Shown one piece after another: positions 17,339 through 24,642 of a DNA stretch of 64,000 bases. The DNA comes from Leeuwenhoekiella sp. (GTDB lineage Bacteria > Bacteroidota > Bacteroidia > Flavobacteriales > Flavobacteriaceae). The position numbers were made by a program, and so were the translations under genes. The notes under the pieces were generated by a model that saw only the letters and a list, made by a program, of their open reading frames with translations, did not search any database and had not been told where the DNA came from. Numbering within the stretch: the stretch's first letter is position 1; every line of letters begins with the position of its first letter. The DNA lies in assembly GCA_002708845.1 (NCBI GenBank), contig PAPI01000019.1, positions 62,001 through 126,000 on the forward strand, written 5' to 3'.

Positions 17339-18694
17339 CTAAAACTGGTAGCGGTAGTTAAGCCCGATTCCCAAGTTTTCTTTAGATAGATTGCTGTAAT
17401 CTACCCCAAACAACCCGGTGAAACTTCCAAAATTACTGGGATACGTAAGCTCCAGAAAAGAATAAATGGCTTTTTCAGAAACGGGATAAGGTCTGCCGTA
17501 AGTACCTAAATTCTTTACGTAACTTACTTTACCCTTAAAATTAAATTTTCCCAGACTACCAGTGGCTCCAAGGTGGTGAACATAAAAACGGTCATTTATG
17601 TTTTTACTTTGAGGATTAACCCGATCAGGAATTATAAAAGGTAAACCAATGATGCGGTTGTGGTATTGCCAACCGGTGTTGTAAATCCCGTTCCAGAAAT
17701 AACTATCGCTACCACTTATACTCCCTTGTGAAGGATCTTTTGAAAAGCGACCGCTCTGCGAAACGGTTTGCACATATTCATAAATAATAGCGTCTATGAA
17801 GCCCCAATTTTCAGGCTCCAGATAAGCGCCCCACACCCCGTCAGGAAAATTGCTGAGTTCTATACCTGAAGTATCCTCAAACAGCGACTGATGATACATT
17901 CTCAGGTAAAAATTCTCACGGGTGAGGTCGTAGGCGAGTTCATAAGACCCCAAACCATTACCTAAGGAATTTACCTGCTCACCATCAAAAGAGCCAGCAC
18001 TACTTGATCCCTGCCCAAAAAAAACATCAATAAAATCTCTGAATCCGGAAGGTTGTTTCCCAAATCGAGGATCAGGTGAAGTCCCACCAAATTGCACATA
18101 GTGCTTCATACTTCCGCTCAGACGATCACCCGGTGAAAAGACCAAAGCCAGTTCCAGACTCTTGTGGTGCACCTGTGCATCCTGAACCACCCGGTCATCT
18201 CCTAAAAAGTAATGCCCAAAGGTTGCTTTAGCTTCAAACCATTTAAAAATCTTAAACGGCTCGGTCATTTGTATATACACTCCCGGTAATGCACGGGCAT
18301 TGTTGCTCCAAATGATATCTCCGCCCACACTAGAAATTCCGCTAAATTTTTCATCGCGGTGCTTAACACCCACGTCTGCTTTCAAGATTTTCCACTGATA
18401 GGTACCGTAAAGCTGATCTACTATAACCCCATCATAAAGTCCATCTTTATAAAGCAGTCCGCCTCCAAGTTCAAAATGGCTATTCTCATTCAGCGTATTT
18501 TTAGAGGACGTTTCTGCCAAAGCGTAAAAATTTGTTTGCTCATCTACACGACCTTTTTGATTGGCATAAAACCAAAAGTTATTGGTGTCCCCGCTTGAGG
18601 CCATTCCGCGTAGCTCAATAGAGGTAACCAGGCTATCTTGTGCCTGCAGGGAAGCCATTAGTATAAGATTTAGATAAATAAAAAGCTTTTTCAT
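17339..18694 (-). CDS. Capsule assembly Wzi-family outer-membrane protein
   Basis: The 451-residue product has a signal peptide (LILMASLQAQ) and the look of the Wzi family: an outer-membrane beta barrel that helps hold capsular polysaccharide on the cell surface. Typical stretches are NFWFYANQKGRVDEQTNFYA near the start, LYDGVIVDQLYGTYQW, a long aromatic-rich middle (YLEPENWGFIDAIIYEYVQ) and a final strand ending YRYQF. It is the first gene of a minus-strand run that continues, three bases later, into the PUL regulator. It diverges from the capsule-type phosphatase gene at 18782, which supports a polysaccharide surface role. The assignment rests on family resemblance and not on a catalytic motif. 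Confidence 0.75.
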   Translation of the reverse strand: MKKLFIYLNLILMASLQAQDSLVTSIELRGMASSGDTNNFWFYANQKGRVDEQTNFYALAETSSKNTLNENSHFELGGGLLYKDGLYDGVIVDQLYGTYQWKILKADVGVKHRDEKFSGISSVGGDIIWSNNARALPGVYIQMTEPFKIFKWFEAKATFGHYFLGDDRVVQDAQVHHKSLELALVFSPGDRLSGSMKHYVQFGGTSPDPRFGKQPSGFRDFIDVFFGQGSSSAGSFDGEQVNSLGNGLGSYELAYDLTRENFYLRMYHQSLFEDTSGIELSNFPDGVWGAYLEPENWGFIDAIIYEYVQTVSQSGRFSKDPSQGSISGSDSYFWNGIYNTGWQYHNRIIGLPFIIPDRVNPQSKNINDRFYVHHLGATGSLGKFNFKGKVSYVKNLGTYGRPYPVSEKAIYSFLELTYPSNFGSFTGLFGVDYSNLSKENLGIGLNYRYQF

Positions 18695-18754
18695 AATTGC
18701 TTAATTTAAAGTTACCAGGAGGCGGTTAAACATTTTAATCCGATCAATAAAACG

Positions 18755-18762
18755 TACTTTTG
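18755..18762 (+). promoter_or_regulatory. Candidate -7 promoter element for the phosphatase gene
   Basis: TACTTTTG matches TAnnTTTG and lies 19 bases upstream of the ATG at 18782, in the short gap between divergent genes. No good -33 TTG is seen at the usual spacing. Confidence 0.4.
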
Positions 18763-18781
18763 CACAAAATAAACCGGCAGT

Positions 18782-19519
18782 ATGTTTTCCATATTCAGTT
18801 CAAAAAAACTTCTAGCCTCCAGGTTGGGCGAATTTACAGATATTCACAATCATATACTACCCGGAATCGACGATGGGGCTAAAACACCTGAAGATTCCCT
18901 GCAATTGCTTAGCCATTTTAAGGAACTTGGAATTACAAACCTCATCTGTACACCCCATACGATGAGTGATTTTCATCCTAATACCCCAGAAACCATTACA
19001 GATGCCAAAAAGCGGCTTCAGGAATTTTTAGCCGAAAAAAGCCACAATGAATTTCAGATTCGGGCTTCGTCTGAATATATGATGGACAGTGCCTTTACCG
19101 ATTTGCTGGAAGCCAAAATCATACTACCTCTTAAAGATCAGTTTGTACTGGTCGAAATGTCTTACCTGCAACCTCCGGTAAACCTGCGGGAAATTTTGTT
19201 TAAAATAGGCAATGCGGGTTTTATTCCGGTATTGGCTCACCCGGAGCGTTACGCATTTTACCACAGCAAATACAGCACCTATACTGAGTTGAAAAGTATT
19301 TGCAAATTTCAGCTTAACGCGCTCTCAATAACCGGTTATTACGGTCCCGGCATCGCCAAAACCGCATTAAAGCTTCTGGAAGATGGCATGTTTGACTTCT
19401 TAGGTACCGATACGCATCATATGCGCCACATTGAAAATCTGAAAAAGGCGAAATATTCGGGAAAACACGAGCAGGCACTTGATCGCATTATTAACAATAC
19501 TACGGCTACATTCAGTTGA
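18782..19519 (+). CDS. PHP-family protein-tyrosine phosphatase, CpsB/CapC/YwqE type
   Basis: This 245-residue cytoplasmic enzyme belongs to the metal-dependent PHP phosphatases that remove phosphate from bacterial tyrosine kinases controlling capsule or exopolysaccharide chain length. All the metal-site motifs are present: FTDIHNHILPGIDDGA (Asp20, His22, His24), CTPHT (His59), SSEYMM, LAHPERY and GTDTHH. The matching Wzc-type kinase is not in this window. The gene is divergent from the Wzi-like gene and convergent with the sugar dehydratase gene, with only 3 bases between the two stop codons. This fits a surface-polysaccharide neighbourhood. Confidence 0.9.
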   Translation: MFSIFSSKKLLASRLGEFTDIHNHILPGIDDGAKTPEDSLQLLSHFKELGITNLICTPHTMSDFHPNTPETITDAKKRLQEFLAEKSHNEFQIRASSEYMMDSAFTDLLEAKIILPLKDQFVLVEMSYLQPPVNLREILFKIGNAGFIPVLAHPERYAFYHSKYSTYTELKSICKFQLNALSITGYYGPGIAKTALKLLEDGMFDFLGTDTHHMRHIENLKKAKYSGKHEQALDRIINNTTATFS

Positions 19520-19522
19520 GTT

Positions 19523-20515
19523 TTAGGCTGAAGTCAGTAGCTTAAGAAGGCGGTGTGCTTCAGCTACCTCATAGTTTTCTGCGGAATGAATACAGTTCTG
19601 AAGCACTGTTAAGTCAAGTGTAATTTCCTCTGTATTAGTTACGCGAACTAGAGGACCTGCGGGCTCTGCACATCTGATTTCGGTGGAAGCTCTAAGTTCT
19701 TCATTTTCTTTTTCTGAAGCAAAAAGCGGCTCGTAAGTGATGGGATAATTTTCAAGATTAAGTCCAAAAGATTCCAATACACGTGCTGCCACCTCAGGAA
19801 CCGTAAGCAGTTCATAATCGTTTGGGATATACACTCCCGAAAGCGTATCACCCATCAAAGCATCAAGCATAGGGATCAGTTGATCGGATTGCACAAAAGC
19901 CCTTCTCGCCTCTTTTCCCCTTATAATAAGCGGCTGTTGCTTAGCAATACGTGCTTCAAACAGAGGCACTACAGAACCTGACGAATTATAAACATTGCAC
20001 AAACGCATGATGTGAATCTGTATGGCCGGGTTTTCCTGCTGGCGGATTAGCGCGTAGTCTTCAAAAAGCTTTTTGGTCTGCCCCATCACGCTCTGTGGAT
20101 TCACCGCCTTATCTGTAGAAATAAAGATGAACCGCGCAAGTTGATGTTCTATTCCAGCATCCAAAACCAGTTTGGCCCCGTAAACATTCGTATTTATAGT
20201 TGCACACACATTAGTCTCGGCCATAGAAACGTGTTTGTAAGCCGCGGCGTGAATCACTGTAGTGGGTTTAAATTCCCTAAACACATAGGAAACCAGGGCT
20301 GCATTGCAAATACTGTCAATAAAATAAACAACGGGTATTTGCGGAGCGATTTCACGGAGCTCCAGAAGTAAACTGTGCAAAGCCGTTTCTGCGATATCTA
20401 CGAGAATGAGCTTTTTTGGATTACGTTTAGCAAGACCTAAAGTGAGTTCGCGGCCTATACTTCCTGCTGCACCGGTGATAAGAAAGATTTTTTCCTGTAC
20501 TAATTTTTGCTTCAT
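19523..20515 (-). CDS. Soluble PglF/CapD-like UDP-sugar 4,6-dehydratase
   Basis: This protein of about 330 residues has a Rossmann NAD-binding start (LITGAAGSIGREL) and the Polysacc_synt_2 motifs KPTTVIHAAAYKHVSM, FISTDKAVNPQSVMGQTKK and RLCNVYNSSGSVVPLF. In this family Asp and Lys of STDKAV take part in catalysis and a Met stands where short-chain dehydrogenases have Tyr, as here (VMG). It probably forms the 4-keto-6-deoxy intermediate from UDP-GlcNAc for the aminotransferase encoded just upstream. The usual N-terminal membrane half of CapD/PglF is absent. The start at 20515, two bases after the aminotransferase stop, gives a normal N-terminus; an upstream codon at 20599 would add an unlikely tail that overlaps that gene. 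Confidence 0.83.
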   Translation of the reverse strand: MKQKLVQEKIFLITGAAGSIGRELTLGLAKRNPKKLILVDIAETALHSLLLELREIAPQIPVVYFIDSICNAALVSYVFREFKPTTVIHAAAYKHVSMAETNVCATINTNVYGAKLVLDAGIEHQLARFIFISTDKAVNPQSVMGQTKKLFEDYALIRQQENPAIQIHIMRLCNVYNSSGSVVPLFEARIAKQQPLIIRGKEARRAFVQSDQLIPMLDALMGDTLSGVYIPNDYELLTVPEVAARVLESFGLNLENYPITYEPLFASEKENEELRASTEIRCAEPAGPLVRVTNTEEITLDLTVLQNCIHSAENYEVAEAHRLLKLLTSA

Positions 20516-20517
20516 AA

Positions 20518-21657
20518 TCAAGTCGAAAAATACGCAATTAGCGTTTCCCGAATGTGTTTTAATTCGGTTTTTGTGAGTCCGCAACCGCTGGGTAAACACA
20601 GTCCGTTGCGCCAGAGCGTTTCGGCGGCCTTATCTCCAAAATAATGCTGTTGCTCATAAATCCCCTGTAAATGCAAAGGTTTCCAGGGCTGCCGACTTTC
20701 GATTCCCGCATCTTTGAAGTGCTGCATCAGGCCGGCAGGTGTGAATCGACTAGCCGGATTTGTAAACCGTAGCACACTCAACCAATAATTGGCGAATGTG
20801 TCGGTTGTTTCATTTACCAATTCAACGTCAGGTAGATTCTCGAAAATTTCAGTGTATAAGCCGTGTAAATTCCGCTTTGCGGAAATCCGGGCTTCCAGAG
20901 ATTTTAACTGACTGATTCCTAAAGCCGCATTAAGACCCGGCATCGCATAATTATAGCCAATACTATCGTGATCAAAACCCTCCTGCCCAATTTTGGCCTG
21001 ACTAGCCAAATGCCTCGCCTGCTTTGCTTTTGTAGCATCTTTACAAATCAATGCCCCACCCCCGCCGGTGGTGATTATTTTATTTCCGTTAAAGGATAAG
21101 ATTCCAAAATCACCAAAAGTTCCGCAAGCCTGACCTTTATAGGTACTTCCCAGCGCTTCTGCGGCATCTTCGATAAGCGGAATCTCGTATTGCCGTGCAA
21201 TCGCAGCTATTTCGTCTAGTTTACACGGGATTCCGTAGGAATGCACCGTGAAAATTGCTGCAGGCTTTTTATTTTGACTTAAACAAAATTGAATGGCTTC
21301 GCGCAACGCATCGGGATTGAGATTGAAGGTTTCGGCCTCACTATCCACAAATACGGGAATGGCGTTGAGATAAGCAATGGGATTTGCAGTTGCCACATAA
21401 CTCATCGTCTGGCAAATCACAAAATCTCCCGGTTTTACATCAGCAAGAAGGAGTGACAGGTGTAAAGCAGCAGTGCCTGTATTTAGGGCTACGACTTCGC
21501 TTTTTGTATTTAAACAATCTCGCAAATGCTGCTCAAAAGTCCCCACAAAAGGACCTCCGGCGGTGATCCAATTGGCTTGCAAAGCCTCTGTCACAGCCGC
21601 AGTATCCCTTTCGTCAATAAGCGGAATAGAAAGACCTATTTTTGAAGCTTTACCCAT
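20518..21657 (-). CDS. DegT/DnrJ/EryC1 aminotransferase, PglE-like (UDP-4-amino sugar synthesis)
   Basis: This PLP-dependent aminotransferase of about 379 residues should add an amino group at C4 of a UDP-4-keto-6-deoxy sugar. The Schiff-base lysine is in LSFNGNKIITTGGGG, and other family marks are LNTGTAALHLSLLLA, IEDAAEALGSTYKG and the C-terminal ESRQPWKPLHLQ and GLCLPSGCGLTKTEL. From memory these last two match Campylobacter PglE (RPLWKAMH, GICLPSGTAMSK) closely, which favours the bacillosamine-type branch over PseC or LegC. The ATG at 21657 is preferred to the GTG at 21663. It lies between the WecA-like and dehydratase genes with gaps of 12 and 2 bases, forming a three-gene operon. Confidence 0.88.
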   Translation of the reverse strand: MGKASKIGLSIPLIDERDTAAVTEALQANWITAGGPFVGTFEQHLRDCLNTKSEVVALNTGTAALHLSLLLADVKPGDFVICQTMSYVATANPIAYLNAIPVFVDSEAETFNLNPDALREAIQFCLSQNKKPAAIFTVHSYGIPCKLDEIAAIARQYEIPLIEDAAEALGSTYKGQACGTFGDFGILSFNGNKIITTGGGGALICKDATKAKQARHLASQAKIGQEGFDHDSIGYNYAMPGLNAALGISQLKSLEARISAKRNLHGLYTEIFENLPDVELVNETTDTFANYWLSVLRFTNPASRFTPAGLMQHFKDAGIESRQPWKPLHLQGIYEQQHYFGDKAAETLWRNGLCLPSGCGLTKTELKHIRETLIAYFST

Positions 21658-21669
21658 AAACACTTGGAA

Positions 21670-22719
21670 TTACTTTCCTTTTTTAAACTGTTTTACTAAA
21701 GTTCTAAGATACACGTGGAATCCAAACCAGAGCGCCAATTGCAGAACAAAATACACATAAATCCCGGTTACCGGGACAAGATACACAACTCCCAAAACCT
21801 GAATAAGCGTTGCCATAAAAACCAGAAGTGCGATAAAGGCAGGGCGGTATCCCAAACGTAACAAAACAGAATAACTGTGGCGCTTGTCCCGCTTAAACAA
21901 AGACTCCCCTGCTTTTAAACGCAACAAAAAAACCCGTAGGGTATCAAAAATAGGATACCAAAACAAGGCAATTGCAATGGGTAAGCGCTGGCTATAGGTT
22001 TCCAGCCAATAGTTTGTGATAGAAAGATCAGCTTCGATAAACTTGATGAGCAACACGCTACACAATAAGCCCAAAACTAAAGACCCACTGTCTCCCATAA
22101 ATATTTTTGCAGGTTCTTTATTGAGCATTCTAAACGCAAATACCGCAGCAACAACTATAAATAGAAAGGGATTGAAGAAAGGAATTTGAAAAAACAGCAT
22201 TCCTAAAATTGCCGTAAGCGCCACCAATGCTGCAAGTCCGTCTGAACCGTCAATAAAATTAAAGGCGTTGGTACCAAAAGTAAGAATGACAATACTTGAT
22301 AAAACACTCAACCAGTAAGGCATCAACATAAAACGATCTTCAAACAACACGGTTTCTAAACGTACTTCGGCAAGCACAACCACGGCGCTTATGATAAGCA
22401 ACTGGGCGATAAGTTTAGGCAACCACCCCAATGGTTTTAGATCATCAATCAATCCTAGAATAAAAATACCTGTCAGGCCTAAAAAAAGCCATTTTTCACT
22501 TAAAAGAAAATCGGTATAAAACCAGACTGAAGCACCAAAAATTCCCAGAACCAATGCAATACCTCCGGAAGCCGGGACAGGATTTTTATGCAACTTTTTT
22601 CCACCTACAGCATCGCTAAAAAAATCTGCCAGTCGGGTTTTGTAAAGCAGGGTGCACAAGGCATAGGTAAGCACAAAGGCTATAAACGGCGGTAATAAAT
22701 TATCTAAAGAATAGGGCAC
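21670..22719 (-). CDS. MraY/WecA-family undecaprenyl-phosphate N-acetylhexosamine-1-phosphate transferase
   Basis: This 349-residue polytopic inner-membrane protein has about ten membrane helices and the GT4-family (PF00953) motifs KLHKNPVPASGG, ILGLIDDLKPLG, FNFIDGSDGLAAL, KIFMGDSGSLVLG and KRDKRHSYSVLLR. It should transfer an N-acetylhexosamine-1-phosphate from UDP to undecaprenyl phosphate and so start a lipid-linked glycan. The two genes after it make a 4-amino-6-deoxy sugar, so WbpL-like use of such a sugar is as likely as plain GlcNAc. It is not MraY of cell-wall synthesis, because no mur genes are nearby and the loops resemble WecA/WbpL. Confidence 0.88.
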   Translation of the reverse strand: MPYSLDNLLPPFIAFVLTYALCTLLYKTRLADFFSDAVGGKKLHKNPVPASGGIALVLGIFGASVWFYTDFLLSEKWLFLGLTGIFILGLIDDLKPLGWLPKLIAQLLIISAVVVLAEVRLETVLFEDRFMLMPYWLSVLSSIVILTFGTNAFNFIDGSDGLAALVALTAILGMLFFQIPFFNPFLFIVVAAVFAFRMLNKEPAKIFMGDSGSLVLGLLCSVLLIKFIEADLSITNYWLETYSQRLPIAIALFWYPIFDTLRVFLLRLKAGESLFKRDKRHSYSVLLRLGYRPAFIALLVFMATLIQVLGVVYLVPVTGIYVYFVLQLALWFGFHVYLRTLVKQFKKGK

Positions 22720-22738
22720 GTATCAACTTTATGGTTTT

Positions 22739-22746
22739 CAAATATA
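22739..22746 (-). promoter_or_regulatory. Candidate -7 promoter element for the WecA-like operon
   Basis: The minus strand reads TATATTTG (TAnnTTTG), 19 bases upstream of the ATG at 22719. A TTTG lies 13 bases further upstream, closer than the usual spacing. Confidence 0.35.
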
Positions 22747-22787
22747 CGCAAGGCCAGAACAAACCGCTTTAGAATTTAAACCAAATG

Positions 22788-22814
22788 AAAAAAGCCGCCT
22801 GATGGCGACTTTTA
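22788..22814 (-). terminator. Terminator-like hairpin after the OsmC gene
   Basis: AAAAGCCGCC and GGCGACTTTT pair around a TGAT loop with one mismatch. T-runs flank both sides. It lies about 23 bases after the OsmC stop on the minus strand. Confidence 0.55.
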
Positions 22815-22836
22815 ATATTCTGTATTTCTACAAATC

Positions 22837-23256
22837 TTAGGATTCTAAACTGGCATCAAGCGTAATTTCTGCTTTCAGTAGTTTTGAGATCGGGCAATTT
22901 TCTTTGGCTTTGTTGGCCAGCTTTAAAAATTCTTCTTCGCTGCACTCCGGTACTTTTCCGGTTAAGGTTAAATGTACCTTGGTTACTGCACCGTCTTCAA
23001 AGGTTACTTTAGCCTCTGTGTGTAAGTTTTCAGGATTGTAATCTTCTTCACCTAAAAATGCAGACAACTGCATCGTGTAACATCCTGCGTGAGCAGCACC
23101 AATTAATTCTTCCGGGTTTGTACCTTTTCCGTCTTCAAAACGGGTAGCAAATCCATATTTTGCAGCATCAAGCACTCCGCTTTCGGTAGAAATAGTTCCC
23201 ATTCCGGCTTTGATTCTTCCTTTCCAGTTTGCAGATGCGTTACGTGTAAATTTCAT
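22837..23256 (-). CDS. osmC: OsmC/Ohr-family thiol peroxidase (OsmC subgroup)
   Basis: This 139-residue protein reduces organic hydroperoxides through two cysteines. Cys59 in GAAHAGCYTMQLS is the peroxidatic cysteine and Cys121 in NCPISKLLKAE is the resolving one; both are in the family's usual places, and Cys105 is extra. The N-terminal ANWKGRIKAGMGTISTES is typical of the OsmC rather than the Ohr branch. It is a single-gene unit, bounded by a terminator-like hairpin on one side and a divergent gene on the other, and probably belongs to a general stress response. Confidence 0.9.
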   Translation of the reverse strand: MKFTRNASANWKGRIKAGMGTISTESGVLDAAKYGFATRFEDGKGTNPEELIGAAHAGCYTMQLSAFLGEEDYNPENLHTEAKVTFEDGAVTKVHLTLTGKVPECSEEEFLKLANKAKENCPISKLLKAEITLDASLES

Positions 23257-23391
23257 AGTTGTAGTATTTTTTCGTTTGGTTATATCTAAAATTACTCATC
23301 AGACAACGCTTCTGCAACATTTTAAACATAATTTAGCTTTTGAAACACCAGTATTAACGGGCTTTAACAGCTTTTTGGCTAACTTGCAGGT

Positions 23392-23865
23392 ATGAAGACA
23401 GCGACGGTTTCTCAACTAAAGAAAGAATTGCAGCAACGGGATGAAGCAGACCTGCTTGAAATCTGCCTGAGACTGGCCAAATTCAAAAAAGAAAACAAAG
23501 AACTGCTTACCTATTTACTCTTCGAGTCGGATTATGAAGCGGGGTATGTGGAGAGTGTAAAGGAATTGATTGCAGAACAGTTTGAGGCTATAAATATCAA
23601 GAATTATTACTGGATGAAAAAAGGCATCCGCAAGATTCTGAAGGAGACTAAAAAATATGCGCGCTATTCAGGTAACAAAGAAACCGAAGTAGGGCTTTTG
23701 CTATTTTTCTGTGAACAAATGAATGCAGTGCGGCCTGCCATTCGAAATAACAATGTCCTACGCAACCTGTATTTGCGCCAGAAAGAATACATCGCCAAAA
23801 AGATCGAAGCGCTGCACGAAGACCTGCAGCTTGATTATACTAATGCACTTGAAAAATTAGACTGA
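23392..23865 (+). CDS. Conserved hypothetical protein, small helical
   Basis: I do not recognise a function. The 157-residue product has no signal peptide or membrane segment and looks entirely helical, rich in Lys, Glu and Leu (SQLKKELQQRDEADLLEICL, YYWMKKGIRKILKETKKYAR). It may belong to one of the small Bacteroidota DUF families of this size (DUF6155 is a possibility, not confirmed). Its stop is one base from the ATG of the mutarotase-like gene, so the two are translated from one message and may be functionally linked. Confidence 0.6.
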   Translation: MKTATVSQLKKELQQRDEADLLEICLRLAKFKKENKELLTYLLFESDYEAGYVESVKELIAEQFEAINIKNYYWMKKGIRKILKETKKYARYSGNKETEVGLLLFFCEQMNAVRPAIRNNNVLRNLYLRQKEYIAKKIEALHEDLQLDYTNALEKLD

Positions 23866-23866
23866 T

Positions 23867-24640
23867 ATGACCACGTTACAACTTGACAACCTCAAAGTAC
23901 AGATAAATAAAGGTTCGCTGGTAAGCTTTCTCGCCAATGACCACGAATACATACATCAGGTAGGCAGTCCCGGTTGGGGCAAGTCTGACGACGAAATGTT
24001 TCCTATTATTGGCCCAACCGATGAAGCCGGATTTAAAGTAAAAACCCCGAAAGGCGAAGCCATTCTGGATCAACACGGGCTCTTACGCGAACTTGACTAC
24101 ACCTGTATTGAGGCTACAGACACCCGTACAGTTTTTCAGAAGACCTACACGGCCAATACACCCGTAAAAAACTCAAAATATCCTAAAAAATCGAGTGAAG
24201 AATGGTTAAGCTGGCCTTATGATTTTCGGTTTCAGAAGCAATTCAACCTCAAACAGGACGAACTGGAAATTGAATTTATAATTACCGGCCCTGAAGGTAT
24301 GCCGTTTATGCTGGGCTATCATCCCGCATTTAAATTACACGGCGAGAATCCCGTAGTATCTACTTCTAAACAAGAAATTCCCCTTAAGGATATTCTGGCA
24401 GTAGGTAGCAGAGCCTATGAGGTTGCAGACTGTTCCGAAATCATGCTTAAAGATTCAAAAACACTCCGCATTAGTTCTCAGGGGTTTGAAAACTTTATGC
24501 TGTGGACCGAAGTGACCAATATGCTTTGCATTGAGCCTGTAAGCTTTTATCCCTATGCTGTTGAGCAGCAAAATCTGGATAAAGGCTTTAGACAACTCAT
24601 AAATGAGCCGGCACGGTTTAAGGTTACACTTTCGGTTTAG
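23867..24640 (+). CDS. Aldose 1-epimerase family protein
   Basis: This 257-residue protein has the galactose-mutarotase fold motifs: SPGWGKSDDEMFPIIGPTDE, the histidine of DQHGLLRELDY, GYHPAFKLH with a second histidine, and CIEPVSFYPYA with the presumed catalytic glutamate. It should interconvert alpha and beta anomers of a hexose or hexose phosphate in the cytoplasm. It has no signal peptide and is shorter than GalM, closer to the YeaD/LacX-like branch, so its sugar is uncertain. It is coupled to the hypothetical gene before it and convergent with the next gene, with 2 bases between stops. Confidence 0.8.
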   Translation: MTTLQLDNLKVQINKGSLVSFLANDHEYIHQVGSPGWGKSDDEMFPIIGPTDEAGFKVKTPKGEAILDQHGLLRELDYTCIEATDTRTVFQKTYTANTPVKNSKYPKKSSEEWLSWPYDFRFQKQFNLKQDELEIEFIITGPEGMPFMLGYHPAFKLHGENPVVSTSKQEIPLKDILAVGSRAYEVADCSEIMLKDSKTLRISSQGFENFMLWTEVTNMLCIEPVSFYPYAVEQQNLDKGFRQLINEPARFKVTLSV

Positions 24641-24642
24641 AA

